In this document: one piece after another, positions 46,301-56,098 of the stretch
Layout: each line of letters opens with the position of its first letter
Numbering within the stretch: the first letter of the stretch is position 1
Assembly: GCA_041320695.1 (NCBI GenBank)
Contig: JBGGOQ010000001.1
Span: 186,001-250,000, forward strand
DNA: 64,000 nt
DNA from: Caldicellulosiruptoraceae bacterium PP1
GTDB taxonomy: Bacteria; Bacillota; Thermoanaerobacteria; Caldicellulosiruptorales; Caldicellulosiruptoraceae
Direction of reading: 5' to 3'
The notes under the pieces: model-generated
Told to the model about the DNA's origin: nothing
The model's database searches: none
What the model saw: the letters and a program-made list of their open reading frames with translations, nothing else
Translations under genes and position numbers: made by a program

Positions 46301-47203
46301 ATGGATTTAATTAATGAAATAAATGAATTGAAAAAAGAAAAAGGTGCACTTATTATAGCACATAATTATCAAGTTGATGAAATACAAGAAATAGCTGACT
46401 TTGTTGGTGATTCATATTATCTTAGTAAGGTGGTTTCTGAGAGGGATGAGCAATTTATTGTTTTTTGTGGAGTACATTTTATGGCTGAAAGTGCAAAAAT
46501 ACTTTCACCTGAGAAAAGGGTATTTATACCTGAAATTGATGCAGGTTGTCCATTAGCTGATATGATAAAACCTGAGGATATTGATGAACTTAAGGGAAAA
46601 TACCCAGATTATAGTATTGTAAGCTATATAAATTCGCCTGCATCAGTGAAAGCAAAAAGTGATGTTATATGCACATCATCTAATGCAATCAAAATAGTTA
46701 AAAATTTTCCTAATGATAAGATTATATTCTTACCTGATAGAAATTTAGGAAGGCACGTAAAGAAACATGTTCCAGAGAAAGACATAGTAGTGTGGGAAGG
46801 ATTTTGTATTACTCATTATAAAATAACAAAACAAGATGTTGAAAATGCTAAAAGATTATACCCGAATGCAAAGATTCTTGTTCATCCTGAATGTCGCGAA
46901 GAAGTTATCGAATTAGCTGATTTTGTAGGAAGTACAAAACAAATAATTGATTATGCAACACAATCTAATGAAAATGAGTTCATCATCGGAACTGAAATGG
47001 GTGTTATGCATAGCTTGAAAAAACAAAATCCAAATAAGAAATTTTATATTCTCCATCCAGGTATGATTTGTCCAAATATGAAAAAGAATAGATTATCGTC
47101 AGTGAGAAATTCTCTTCTTTATGAGCAATATGAAATATTTCTCGATGATGAAACAATAAAAAATGCTCAAAAAGCCTTGAAATTAATGTTAGAGTTGAGC
47201 TAA
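46301..47203 (+). CDS. nadA: Quinolinate synthase NadA
   Basis: [4Fe-4S] enzyme that condenses iminoaspartate with dihydroxyacetone phosphate to quinolinate. The three cluster cysteines appear in 'FCGVHFMAESAKIL', 'WEGFCITHYKI' and 'HPGMICPNMK'; 'IIAHNYQ' near the N-terminus is also typical. About 300 aa. ATG 46301 is preferred to the in-frame GTG 46292, which belongs to the GTGAGTGG ribosome binding site. First gene of nadABC, the de novo NAD pathway. Confidence 0.95.
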   Translation: MDLINEINELKKEKGALIIAHNYQVDEIQEIADFVGDSYYLSKVVSERDEQFIVFCGVHFMAESAKILSPEKRVFIPEIDAGCPLADMIKPEDIDELKGKYPDYSIVSYINSPASVKAKSDVICTSSNAIKIVKNFPNDKIIFLPDRNLGRHVKKHVPEKDIVVWEGFCITHYKITKQDVENAKRLYPNAKILVHPECREEVIELADFVGSTKQIIDYATQSNENEFIIGTEMGVMHSLKKQNPNKKFYILHPGMICPNMKKNRLSSVRNSLLYEQYEIFLDDETIKNAQKALKLMLELS

Positions 47204-47219
47204 ATTGGAGATGAATATT

Positions 47220-48842
47220 ATGATAGAATTTAAATCATTTTTAATTGATTTTTATGCAAATGAAATTGAAAAACTTTATTTTGATGTTGTTGTTATTGGA
47301 ACTGGTGTTGCAGGTCTATATACTTCTATAAACCTTGATCAAAAAATGAAAATAGCTCTTGTTACTAAAGAAAATATTACGAAAAGTAATACAAGCCTTG
47401 CACAAGGTGGAATAGCAGCTTCAATAAGTGAAGAAGATAGCCCTGATATTCATTTGGTTGATACCCTCAAAGCTGGTGCTGGACTATGCGATGAAAAAAT
47501 GGTTCAAATTTTAGTAAACGAAGCTGTTGATAACATAAAAAATCTTATTTCCATGAAAATACCTTTTGATTTGGACGAAGAAGGAGAAATTGTTCTTGGG
47601 AAAGAAGGAGCACATAGTAGAAAAAGAATTGTTCATGCTAGTGGAGATGCAACTGGGAGAATAATCTCCGAACATTTATCCCAAATGGTTATAAGCAAAG
47701 AAAATATTAAAATTTTTGAAAATGCATTTTTAATTGATATTTTAACAAAAGATGATAAAGCAGTAGGTGTTTTATTAAAAATTAATTCCTCACTTCTACT
47801 GATATTTGCTAAGAATATAATTCTTGCTTCAGGCGGTTATGGATATATTTACAAAAGAACTACAAACCCAGAAGTAACAACTGGTGATGGAATTGCAGCA
47901 GCTTTACGTGCAGGGTGCAAAATATCAGATATTGAATTTATACAGTTTCATCCTACTGTTTTACATCATCCACAAAATCAAAGTTTTTTAATTTCAGAAG
48001 CTGTTAGAGGAGAAGGAGCAATACTTAAAAATATCTATGGTGAAAGATTTATGCAAAAGTATAATCAGCTACAAGAATTAGCTCCAAGAGATATAGTATC
48101 AAGGTCAATCTTCTATGAAATGCAAAAAACTGACTCTGACCATGTTTTTTTAGATATTACATTTAAAGATAAAGAATTTTTACAAAAAAGATTTCCAAAT
48201 ATATACAAACAATTATTGTCTCTTGGACTTGATTTATCTAAAGACTTAATTCCAGTTTCTCCTGCTCAGCATTATTGTATGGGTGGTATATTAACAGATC
48301 AGTTTGGTAGAACAAATATCAGAAATTTATTTTCATGTGGAGAATCGTCATGTACTAGAGTACATGGTGCGAACAGATTAGCTTCTAATTCACTTTTAGA
48401 AGGAATAGTTTTTGGTAGAAGAATTGCTCAATTTATAAATGAAAATGATCCTATTGAAATGACTACTGATTTTGATTATAGGTTGCAAAATAAAAACATA
48501 GATTACATTGAAAAGTTAGATATTAAAAAAGAGATAGATGAATTAAGAACTTTAATGAATAGTTATGCAGGAATAATTAAAGATAAGGAAGGTCTTTGTA
48601 AACTAAAAACTTTTATAATATCTAAATTAGAATTATTTAATACAAAAATATTAACATCTAAAAACCATTTTGAGTATTATAATATGTTAATGATATCATA
48701 TTTTGTTTCCTTAGCTTCATTAACTAGATTAGAAAGTCGAGGCTCTCATTTTAGAAACGACTATCCAAATACAGATGATAGCAATTGGAAAAAACATATT
48801 GTATTTACTAAAACTACAATGGAGGTAGAAGATCAATGTTAA
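47220..48842 (+). CDS. nadB: L-aspartate oxidase NadB
   Basis: FAD enzyme that oxidises L-aspartate to iminoaspartate, the NadA substrate; in anaerobes fumarate can serve as electron acceptor. FAD-binding 'VVVIGTGVAGLYTSINL', 'SLAQGGIAASI', 'EFIQFHPTVLH', 'SEAVRGEGAIL' and 'AQHYCMGGI' are present. The frame opens at TTG 47205 and ATG 47211, but a GGAG at 47207-47210 favours ATG 47220. About 540 aa. Overlaps nadC by 7 nt. Confidence 0.93.
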   Translation: MIEFKSFLIDFYANEIEKLYFDVVVIGTGVAGLYTSINLDQKMKIALVTKENITKSNTSLAQGGIAASISEEDSPDIHLVDTLKAGAGLCDEKMVQILVNEAVDNIKNLISMKIPFDLDEEGEIVLGKEGAHSRKRIVHASGDATGRIISEHLSQMVISKENIKIFENAFLIDILTKDDKAVGVLLKINSSLLLIFAKNIILASGGYGYIYKRTTNPEVTTGDGIAAALRAGCKISDIEFIQFHPTVLHHPQNQSFLISEAVRGEGAILKNIYGERFMQKYNQLQELAPRDIVSRSIFYEMQKTDSDHVFLDITFKDKEFLQKRFPNIYKQLLSLGLDLSKDLIPVSPAQHYCMGGILTDQFGRTNIRNLFSCGESSCTRVHGANRLASNSLLEGIVFGRRIAQFINENDPIEMTTDFDYRLQNKNIDYIEKLDIKKEIDELRTLMNSYAGIIKDKEGLCKLKTFIISKLELFNTKILTSKNHFEYYNMLMISYFVSLASLTRLESRGSHFRNDYPNTDDSNWKKHIVFTKTTMEVEDQC

Positions 48843-49675
48843 ACTTTTTAGTAATAGACAAGGTACTTACTGACGCACTTATAGAAGATATGCCTTTTGG
48901 AGATATTACTACAGATATTATGATTCCAGAACATAGTAAGTCGGCAGCTTTTCTTAAAGCCAAAGAAGATGGTGTTTTATGCGGTATTGATGTTGCAAAA
49001 AGGGTATTTGAACTTGTATCAAAGAATATTGAATTTTTAAAATACAAAGAAGATGGAGATGCCATTAAAAAAGGTGAAATTATAGCAAAAATATTTGGTA
49101 ATACAAGAGGGATTCTAAAGGGTGAAAGAGTGGCACTTAATTTTTTACAGAGAATGAGTGGTATTGCAACTATAACAAATATATACGCTGAAAAGATTAA
49201 AGATTATAAAGCAAGTGTTACAGATACAAGAAAGACTTTACCTTTGCTAAGAATGCTTGATAAATATGCTGTATTTGTTGGCGGTGCTAAAAATCACAGA
49301 TACTGCTTATCTGATGCCGTTTTAATAAAAGACAATCATATTGCTGCTGTTGGGAATATTACAAAAGCAATAAAACTTGCTAAAAATAAGATACCACATA
49401 CAATGAAAATTGAAATCGAAGTAAGGGATCTTAAACAATTTGAAGAAGCACTATTAGCTGGTGCAGATATTATTATGCTTGACCATATGAATATTGAGGA
49501 TATGAAGAAGGCTTGTGAAATAGCAGATGGCAAAGTTTTAGTAGAAGCATCAGGTAATGTAACTCTTGATAATATTGAAGATATTGCTAAAACTGGAGTA
49601 GATATTATATCTGTTGGGGCAATAACTCATTCAGCAAAAAGTTTAGATATAAGCCTTGATTTTTTGGAGGAATAA
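48836..49675 (+). CDS. nadC: Nicotinate-nucleotide pyrophosphorylase (carboxylating) NadC
   Basis: Converts quinolinate and PRPP to nicotinate mononucleotide. 279 aa, the family length. Signatures: 'EDMPFGDITTDI', 'ERVALNFLQRMSGIAT', 'TDTRKTLPLLRMLDKYAV', 'GGAKNHRYCLSDAVLIKDNH', 'EASGNVTLDNI' and 'ISVGAITHS'. ATG 48836 lies inside the end of nadB behind GGAGG, so nadB and nadC are coupled. Completes quinolinate synthesis and use within the operon. Confidence 0.95.
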   Translation: MLNFLVIDKVLTDALIEDMPFGDITTDIMIPEHSKSAAFLKAKEDGVLCGIDVAKRVFELVSKNIEFLKYKEDGDAIKKGEIIAKIFGNTRGILKGERVALNFLQRMSGIATITNIYAEKIKDYKASVTDTRKTLPLLRMLDKYAVFVGGAKNHRYCLSDAVLIKDNHIAAVGNITKAIKLAKNKIPHTMKIEIEVRDLKQFEEALLAGADIIMLDHMNIEDMKKACEIADGKVLVEASGNVTLDNIEDIAKTGVDIISVGAITHSAKSLDISLDFLEE

Positions 49676-49678
49676 TCT

Positions 49679-51619
49679 ATGAAAATAACAAGTTGTCCAC
49701 TTGATTGTTTTGATGCTTGTTCAATAAATGCTGAAATAATTGATAATAAAATAACTAAACTTTATGGTAATAAAGAACATCCAATAACTGATGGTTTTTT
49801 ATGTAGAAAAGGATACAAACTATTAAAAAATGTATATTCAGAAGAGAGAATAAAAGCTCCATTAATTAGGCACAAAAATGATTTTCATCAAATTTCTTGG
49901 AATGAGGCTATTGACCTTATAGCTGAACAAATAGAATCTTCGATTAAAAGATATACTTCTTCTTCACTGCTTTATTGTTCAGGTGATGGTTATGAAGGAT
50001 TTTTAAAAAACGTTGAAAAGTTATTTTTCGATTATTTAGGTGGTGCTACATATTCGAAAGGAAGTCTTTGCTGGGGAGCTGGGCTTTTAGCACAAAATAT
50101 TGATTTTGGTAATTCACTTTCTCATAATCCATTTGATCTTTTTAATTCTAAAACAGTAGTTCTTTGGGGTAGAAACATAAAGTGGACAAACTTGCATTTA
50201 TATTATTTAATTAGAAAAGTTAAAAAACTTGGTATTAAAGTTGTTACAATAGATGTATATAATTCACCTTCAATGGATATTGCAGATGAAAAAATAATTA
50301 TTAAACCTGCAAGTGATTCATTTTTTGCTTATGGAATCATAAAATATTTAATTGAGAATGATTTAATCAATTATAATTTCATTAATAATTTCTCAATTGG
50401 ATTTGATAAAATAAAAGAAACTGCAAAAAATATATCTTTCGATCAGATTACGCAAAATACAGGGACAACATACCATGATATTGAAAAAATAGCATTAATT
50501 TATTGTAATAGACCTGTAGCTACTTTTATTGGATACGGTCCACAAAGATATTTAAATGGAGTAAATACTATAAGAACTATTGACTATGTTATTGCTGTTT
50601 CTGGTAACATCGGAATAAAAGGTGGAGGAGCAAATTATGCAAATAGATATAGTAAAGATATCTTCTCAGATATTTTTGAAAAGCCTTGTTTAAGAATTAA
50701 TGAAAGATTTTATGTTTCTGGTAAGCTGGCTCACTTTCTTAATGAGGTAGAAAATCCACCTATAGAATTTATATATATTTCTGGCTCTAATCCAGTATCT
50801 CAATCACCTGATTCAGATTTGCTATTTAACCAATTAAGAAAAAGATTTGTAGTACATGTTGATATAAAGCTTAATGCAACTTCTATGGCTTCTACAATAA
50901 TATTACCTGCGTGTACTTTTGCCGAAAAGCAGGATATATTTATTACTAATATGTGGCATGATTATATATCAATTAGTGAAAAATTAATTGAACCTTTATT
51001 TGAATCAAAATCTGAAGTTGATATAATAAATTTATTAGCAAAAAGGTTGAGTGTGAAAGAATTTCCTATAAGAACTCAACAAGAATGGATAAATATACTA
51101 AAGTCACGATTAAATGATAAGCAGGTTTTAGAATTGGAAACAAAAGGATTTACAAGGGGTACAAAAATAGATATTCCATGGGCTGATTATATTTTTAATA
51201 CCCCAAGCAAAAAATTTGAATTTAATAGTGAAGAATATGGTTATGCAATTCCAAAATTAGATATTATAGATAATAATAAAAAAAGTTTTAGAGTAATAAC
51301 AATCCATCCAAAAGATAGACTACATTCACAAAGTTTTATTGAAAAAAATGAAATTGAAATATTACTTAATTTAAATGATGCTAAAAAACTAAAATTAGAT
51401 AATAATGACCATATCTTGTTATATAACAAAAATGGCAGTATAACTGGAAAAGTTAAGATTTGCTCTCATGTTCCCCAAGGGACTGTAATATTAGAAGAAG
51501 GTTTTCAAGATTTAGATATTAATGTTTTAAATTCAATATCTGATACAATTACATCAGAATATGATAAGCAAGCAGCTTTTAACTCAAATTTTGTTTTTAT
51601 AAAAAAGGTAGAAAAATGA
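49679..51619 (+). CDS. Molybdopterin-dependent oxidoreductase (DMSO reductase superfamily)
   Basis: Catalytic bis-MGD enzyme of 646 aa. It has an N-terminal [4Fe-4S] motif C6/C10/C14...C42 ('SCPLDCFDACS', 'LCRKG'), and C131 in 'GSLCWGAG' lies where the Mo/W-ligating cysteine is expected. 'GGGANYANR' and a C-terminal molybdopterin-dinucleotide-binding domain ('HPKDRLHSQS', 'DHILLYNKNGSI') follow. It resembles the YoaE-like branch whose substrates are unknown. No signal peptide, so a cytoplasmic enzyme. No electron-transfer subunit is adjacent. It begins 4 nt after nadC and overlaps mobA. Confidence 0.86.
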   Translation: MKITSCPLDCFDACSINAEIIDNKITKLYGNKEHPITDGFLCRKGYKLLKNVYSEERIKAPLIRHKNDFHQISWNEAIDLIAEQIESSIKRYTSSSLLYCSGDGYEGFLKNVEKLFFDYLGGATYSKGSLCWGAGLLAQNIDFGNSLSHNPFDLFNSKTVVLWGRNIKWTNLHLYYLIRKVKKLGIKVVTIDVYNSPSMDIADEKIIIKPASDSFFAYGIIKYLIENDLINYNFINNFSIGFDKIKETAKNISFDQITQNTGTTYHDIEKIALIYCNRPVATFIGYGPQRYLNGVNTIRTIDYVIAVSGNIGIKGGGANYANRYSKDIFSDIFEKPCLRINERFYVSGKLAHFLNEVENPPIEFIYISGSNPVSQSPDSDLLFNQLRKRFVVHVDIKLNATSMASTIILPACTFAEKQDIFITNMWHDYISISEKLIEPLFESKSEVDIINLLAKRLSVKEFPIRTQQEWINILKSRLNDKQVLELETKGFTRGTKIDIPWADYIFNTPSKKFEFNSEEYGYAIPKLDIIDNNKKSFRVITIHPKDRLHSQSFIEKNEIEILLNLNDAKKLKLDNNDHILLYNKNGSITGKVKICSHVPQGTVILEEGFQDLDINVLNSISDTITSEYDKQAAFNSNFVFIKKVEK

Positions 51620-52200
51620 TTAAAAATCTTTATGTTCTGGGCGGAGGACTTTCAAAGAGATTTAAAAAAGATAAGCTTCTAATTAAATTCAAAAATAAGT
51701 TTTTAATTGATATATTATTTGATGAAATTGGAAGTTTATTTGATAATCATTATTTAGTATTAGATCAATTTAAAAACTTTCAAAATTCAAAATTTAATTT
51801 GCTACAAGATATATATAATATAAAGACACCATTAAATGGTATTATAACTTCATTACAATCATCAAATACAGATAAGAATTTTATCTGTGCCTGTGATATG
51901 CCATTTATAAAAAAAGAGGTTGTTGAATATTTACTGTCATTTGACGGCTATGATGTAGTTGTGCCTTATGATGGACAGTATTTTGAACCACTTTGTAGTG
52001 TATACTCAAAGAGTTTTTTGCAACTAGCTAAAAAATGCATACATGATGGTATTTTTTCAATAAATAAATGTATTTTATTTTCAGATAATATTAAAACAGT
52101 TCCTTTTAATGATCTTAAAATATATGATGATAAATTAATATCTTTTTTTAATATTAACTCAATTGATGATCTAAAGGAGATTGATGGATTTGAATATTGA
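51616..52200 (+). CDS. mobA: Molybdenum cofactor guanylyltransferase (MobA-like)
   Basis: Attaches GMP to molybdopterin to give the dinucleotide cofactor needed by the enzyme encoded just upstream. Nucleotidyltransferase fold of 194 aa with 'VLGGGLSKRFKKDKLL', a variant of the usual LAGGxSxRMGxDK, and 'CACDMPFI'. ATG 51616 overlaps the upstream stop by 4 nt. The pairing with the Mo enzyme supports the assignment. No other Mo-cofactor genes are in the window. Confidence 0.82.
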   Translation: MIKNLYVLGGGLSKRFKKDKLLIKFKNKFLIDILFDEIGSLFDNHYLVLDQFKNFQNSKFNLLQDIYNIKTPLNGIITSLQSSNTDKNFICACDMPFIKKEVVEYLLSFDGYDVVVPYDGQYFEPLCSVYSKSFLQLAKKCIHDGIFSINKCILFSDNIKTVPFNDLKIYDDKLISFFNINSIDDLKEIDGFEY

Positions 52201-52768
52201 AATGTTAGAAAAAATGTTTGATTTAAAAGAAATTGATATTGATAATAATATAATATTAAAAGAGGTAAATATTAATATAACTTCAGAAGAATTTTATGAT
52301 TATTTAAATTCAAAAATAGGTGTTGATAGATTAGGCGAGGTTGTATTTGCTTTTCTTAATAATAACAAAATACTTTTAGTAAGACAAGATGAATATCCAG
52401 AGGGTATATATAGAATTCCATCTGGTGGAATTGGTATAAATGAAAAGGTTTTACATGCATTAAAAAGGGAAGTTATAGAAGAATTGGGTTATAATATAAA
52501 AAAATATAAGTTTATTGGAGCAATTAAGTATAATCTTATTTATATAAATAATTATTTAACATTCTATTCATTTGTTTTTTTAATTGAAGATTTTGTTAAA
52601 GATAATAATGCAGAAATAGATGGAGAAATTTCAGAGGTATATTTTGCTAATATGAATGAAATTAATAATTATTTATTTAAAATAAAAGAGCAAAAAGGTT
52701 TTTGGGGAGATTGGGGAAAATTAAGATATGAAAGTACATTCATAGTTTATGAATATCTAAATAAATAG
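52184..52768 (+). CDS. Nudix hydrolase
   Basis: About 194 aa. A 55-residue N-terminal extension of unknown role precedes the Nudix domain. The Nudix box is perfect: G-x5-E-x7-REVIEELGY, starting at the second 'GG' of 'PSGGIGINEK'. Such enzymes hydrolyse nucleoside diphosphates linked to another moiety; the substrate here is unknown. There is no C-terminal winged helix, so it is not an NrtR-type NAD regulator despite sitting downstream of nadABC. AAGGAGA ribosome binding site; ATG 52184 or TTG 52181. Overlaps mobA by 17 nt. Confidence 0.85.
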   Translation: MDLNIEMLEKMFDLKEIDIDNNIILKEVNINITSEEFYDYLNSKIGVDRLGEVVFAFLNNNKILLVRQDEYPEGIYRIPSGGIGINEKVLHALKREVIEELGYNIKKYKFIGAIKYNLIYINNYLTFYSFVFLIEDFVKDNNAEIDGEISEVYFANMNEINNYLFKIKEQKGFWGDWGKLRYESTFIVYEYLNK

Positions 52769-52784
52769 TTTGAGGTGTTTTATT

Positions 52785-53957
52785 GTGGCTGATGTTTTTT
52801 TAGAAAAAGGGAAAGGTTTACGTGTAGAATTAGGTCATCCTTGGGTTTATAAGAATGAAATCAAAAAGATAAAAGGTCAATTTGAAGATGGAGATATTGT
52901 TGATGTATATAATTTTAAAAAAAAATTTATTGGAAAAGGTTTTATAAATACTAAATCTCAAATTACTGTAAGAATTATTTCAAGAAACAAAAATGAAATT
53001 ATTGATAAAAATTTCTTCAGAGAAAGAGTAAAAACAGCTATTGATCTTAGAAAAAGCTTAGGACTTAAAACAAACTGTAGACTTATATTTGCCGAAGCTG
53101 ATTTTTTGCCAGGTCTTATTGTTGATAGCTTTAATGATGTATTAGTTATGCAAGTTTTATCACTTGGAATGGAAAAAGTTAAAGGACATATTATAAATGC
53201 ATTGATTGAAGAAGTATCTCCAACAGCAATTTATGAAAGAAATGATGTTAAAGTTAGAGAATTAGAAGGACTATCACAGAATGTTGGATTTGTATATGGT
53301 AATTCACCTACAAAGTTAATTATTAAAGAAAATGATGTAAATATTATAGTTGATATTGAAAATGGGCAAAAAACTGGCTATTTTTTTGATCAGAGAGATA
53401 ATAGATTAGCACTAAAAAATTATGTATATGAAGCTTATGTCTTGGATTGTTTTTGCCATACAGGATCTTTTGCATTAAATGCTGCTAAATTTGGAGCTAA
53501 AAAAGTTATAGGTGTTGATATATCAGAGATTGCAATAAACCAATCAATTGAAAATGCAAAATTGAATAATCTTGATGATAAATGTGAATTTATAGAAGCG
53601 AATGTTTTTGATTATTTAAAAGAACTTGATGAAAAGAAAGAAAAATTTGATGTAATAATTTTGGATCCACCTGCATTTGCAAAAAATATGGCTGCTATAG
53701 AAGGAGCAAAAAGAGGCTATAAAGAAATTAATTTAAGAGCAATGAAGCTTTTGAAAAAAGGTGGTTTTTTAGTTACTTGTTCATGTTCACATTATATGAA
53801 ACCAGACTTGTTTATGGATGTAATAAAGTCGGCTGCTTTTGATTGTAAAAAGAATTTAAAACTTATTGAATATAGATATCAAGCAAAAGATCATCCTTAC
53901 CTTATTGGATATGATGAATCCTTATATCTTAAGTGCTATATTTTTCAGGTTTTATAA
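52785..53957 (+). CDS. Class I SAM-dependent rRNA methyltransferase, RlmI-like (PUA domain)
   Basis: Predicted 23S rRNA m5C methyltransferase. N-terminal PUA-type domain ('HPWVYKNEI', 'GDIVDVY', 'GKGFIN'), a middle EEHEE-type region, and a Rossmann methyltransferase domain with 'VLDCFCHTGSFALNAA', 'ILDPPAFAKN' and the catalytic cysteines in 'TCSCSHYM'. 390 aa. GAGGTG at 52772-52777 selects GTG 52785; the frame itself is open from TTG 52770. RlmI methylates C1962 in E. coli; the exact position modified here is inferred. Confidence 0.88.
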   Translation: MADVFLEKGKGLRVELGHPWVYKNEIKKIKGQFEDGDIVDVYNFKKKFIGKGFINTKSQITVRIISRNKNEIIDKNFFRERVKTAIDLRKSLGLKTNCRLIFAEADFLPGLIVDSFNDVLVMQVLSLGMEKVKGHIINALIEEVSPTAIYERNDVKVRELEGLSQNVGFVYGNSPTKLIIKENDVNIIVDIENGQKTGYFFDQRDNRLALKNYVYEAYVLDCFCHTGSFALNAAKFGAKKVIGVDISEIAINQSIENAKLNNLDDKCEFIEANVFDYLKELDEKKEKFDVIILDPPAFAKNMAAIEGAKRGYKEINLRAMKLLKKGGFLVTCSCSHYMKPDLFMDVIKSAAFDCKKNLKLIEYRYQAKDHPYLIGYDESLYLKCYIFQVL

Positions 53958-53975
53958 TTTAAGGAGGTTTATTTT

Positions 53976-55352
53976 TTGAACTTACCGGAATCTTACAAAA
54001 ATACAATGATAAAATTATTAGGAAGAGAAGATGCTCAAAAAGTATTTGAACTCTTTTCTAAAGATAGCTATAAAGGATTTAGAATTAATACTTATAAGAT
54101 ATCAGCAGATGAGTTTCTGAAAAAAATGGATAGAGATTTTGAAAAAGTTCCGTGGTGCCAAGATGGATACTTTTATAACCATTCTGAGATAAAACTAAGT
54201 AAGCATGCATATTATTTTGCTGGACTTATATATATACAAGAACCTTCAGCCATGTTTGCAGTAGAAGCTTTAAATCCTCAAAGAGGAGAGAAGGTACTCG
54301 ATCTTTGTGCTTCTCCAGGTGGAAAGTCAGTTCAGATTGCAGCCAGAATTGGTAAAGAAGGTTTTCTTGTTTCAAATGACATAAAACCTATTCGAATAAA
54401 ACCATTAGTTAAAAATATAGAATCATTAGGTATTACAAATACCGTTATATTGAATAACTCTCCAAAAGAGATAGCCGATAATTTTGGGACATATTTTGAT
54501 AAAATTCTAGTTGATGCACCTTGTTCAGGACAAGGCATGTTTAGAAAAGATCCAAGTAGTTTGAAAAGTTGGACAGATAGACAAATAATAGTTTGTTCAA
54601 ATATGCAAAGACAGATACTAACTGAAGTAGATAAACTATTAAAAGTAGGTGGTGAATTAGTTTATTCAACTTGTACTTTTACTATAGAAGAAAATGAAGA
54701 AATGCTTTCATGGTTTTTGAAAAAAAATCCTAATTATGAGGTATGTGAGATAGATGGCTTTGATGGTTTTGAAAAAGGGTATATTAATTCGGACGGAATA
54801 GATGCAAGGCTTAATAAAGCTGTGCGAATTTATCCTCACAAAGTAAAAGGTGAGGGGCATTTTGTATGTAAATTAAAGAAAATAAATGAAAGTGGCAAAG
54901 AAGAATACAAAGATTTTTCTATTCAATCAAATTTAAATAAAAATGAGAAACAAATTATTAAGAATTTTGTTGATAGATATTTAGTAAATTTTGAAATTGA
55001 TTACAACATGATATATAAAAAATCTGACAAAGTATTTTTAGCAAATTCAATTCAATACGGAAATATAATACCAATAAGAAATATGCTTTATTTGGGTGAG
55101 CTATATAAAGATAGATTTTATCCATCAGAGCATTTAGCAATTTCACTTAGAAAAGAGAATTTTTCCCAAGTAGTTGACCTTGAAAAAGATGATTTTAGAC
55201 TTCAAAGATACCTAAAAGGTGAAACAATTGAAAATAATGAGGGCTATAAAGGGTTTACTATATTTTGTGTAGATGGTTATACGCTAGGTTGGGCAAAAGC
55301 TGAAGGAGAAATTTATAAAAACTTTTATCCTAAAGGATGGAGATTAGAATAA
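53976..55352 (+). CDS. RsmB/NOP-family m5C RNA methyltransferase, RsmF-like
   Basis: Predicted rRNA or tRNA m5C methyltransferase, distinct from rsmB at 321. SAM motif 'LDLCASPGGKS', the two-cysteine active site in 'DAPCSGQGMFRKDP' and 'YSTCTFTIEENE', and a C-terminal RNA-binding extension (about 300-458) with a PUA-like RsmF tail ('NNEGYKGFTIFCVDGYTLGW'). 458 aa. TTG start behind AAGGAGG. Followed with no spacing by a pseudouridine synthase. Confidence 0.87.
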   Translation: MNLPESYKNTMIKLLGREDAQKVFELFSKDSYKGFRINTYKISADEFLKKMDRDFEKVPWCQDGYFYNHSEIKLSKHAYYFAGLIYIQEPSAMFAVEALNPQRGEKVLDLCASPGGKSVQIAARIGKEGFLVSNDIKPIRIKPLVKNIESLGITNTVILNNSPKEIADNFGTYFDKILVDAPCSGQGMFRKDPSSLKSWTDRQIIVCSNMQRQILTEVDKLLKVGGELVYSTCTFTIEENEEMLSWFLKKNPNYEVCEIDGFDGFEKGYINSDGIDARLNKAVRIYPHKVKGEGHFVCKLKKINESGKEEYKDFSIQSNLNKNEKQIIKNFVDRYLVNFEIDYNMIYKKSDKVFLANSIQYGNIIPIRNMLYLGELYKDRFYPSEHLAISLRKENFSQVVDLEKDDFRLQRYLKGETIENNEGYKGFTIFCVDGYTLGWAKAEGEIYKNFYPKGWRLE

Positions 55353-56048
55353 ATGAGACTTGATAAATTTCTTGCTAATTCTGGTATTGGAACAAGAAGT
55401 GAAGTAAAAAAAATAATAAAAAATGGCCTTGTCAAAGTAAATGGAATAGTTGTATTAGATTCCGATTACAAAATTGACGAAAATATTGATATAATTGAAG
55501 TTTCAGAGAATACAATAAATTTCAAAAAAGACATTTATTTAATGTTAAACAAGCCAAAAGGTGTGATTTGCTCAACCGAAAGTAGTTCAAGAAATGTTTT
55601 TAATTTATTAGATTCATCATATATTCATAAAAAAGTCCATACTGTTGGTAGACTGGATAAAGATACAGAAGGATTACTAATTATAACAAATAATGGTGAA
55701 TATACTCACAATGTAATTTCACCAAAAAAACAAATAGAAAAAGAATATTATGTAGAACTATTATATGATATTGATATAGAAAAAATAAAAGAATTTGAGA
55801 AAGGTGTTATTTTAGATGATGGATATAAAACCTTACCAGCAAAATATGAAATAATTGATAATAATAAAGTAAATCTTATTATAACAGAAGGGAAATTTCA
55901 TCAAGTAAAAAGAATGTTTATTGCTATTGGTAATCAAGTAACTTATCTAAAAAGAATTAGAATTGGATCTCTACAATTAGATAATAGCTTAAAATTAGGT
56001 GAATATAAAGAGATAAATGAAGAACAAGCTTTTCTTGTTTTTAAATAG
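55353..56048 (+). CDS. Pseudouridine synthase, RsuA/RluB family
   Basis: 231 aa. An N-terminal S4 RNA-binding domain ('MRLDKFLANSGIGTRSEVKK') leads to the RsuA-type catalytic domain with 'LMLNKPKGVICS' and the catalytic aspartate in 'TVGRLDKDTEGLLIITNNG'. By length and N-terminus it fits the RsuA subgroup (16S Psi516), but RluB or RluE activity cannot be excluded. ATG follows the preceding stop at once. Third RNA-modification gene in a row. Confidence 0.86.
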   Translation: MRLDKFLANSGIGTRSEVKKIIKNGLVKVNGIVVLDSDYKIDENIDIIEVSENTINFKKDIYLMLNKPKGVICSTESSSRNVFNLLDSSYIHKKVHTVGRLDKDTEGLLIITNNGEYTHNVISPKKQIEKEYYVELLYDIDIEKIKEFEKGVILDDGYKTLPAKYEIIDNNKVNLIITEGKFHQVKRMFIAIGNQVTYLKRIRIGSLQLDNSLKLGEYKEINEEQAFLVFK

Positions 56049-56098
56049 AGCTATATATTTAAAATAATAAAATATATATGATATCTTTAATTTTATGG

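Noticed and set aside
52184-52768. Nudix protein as an NrtR-type NAD regulator because it follows nadABC
   Set aside because: There is no C-terminal winged helix, and the Nudix box is intact and catalytic.
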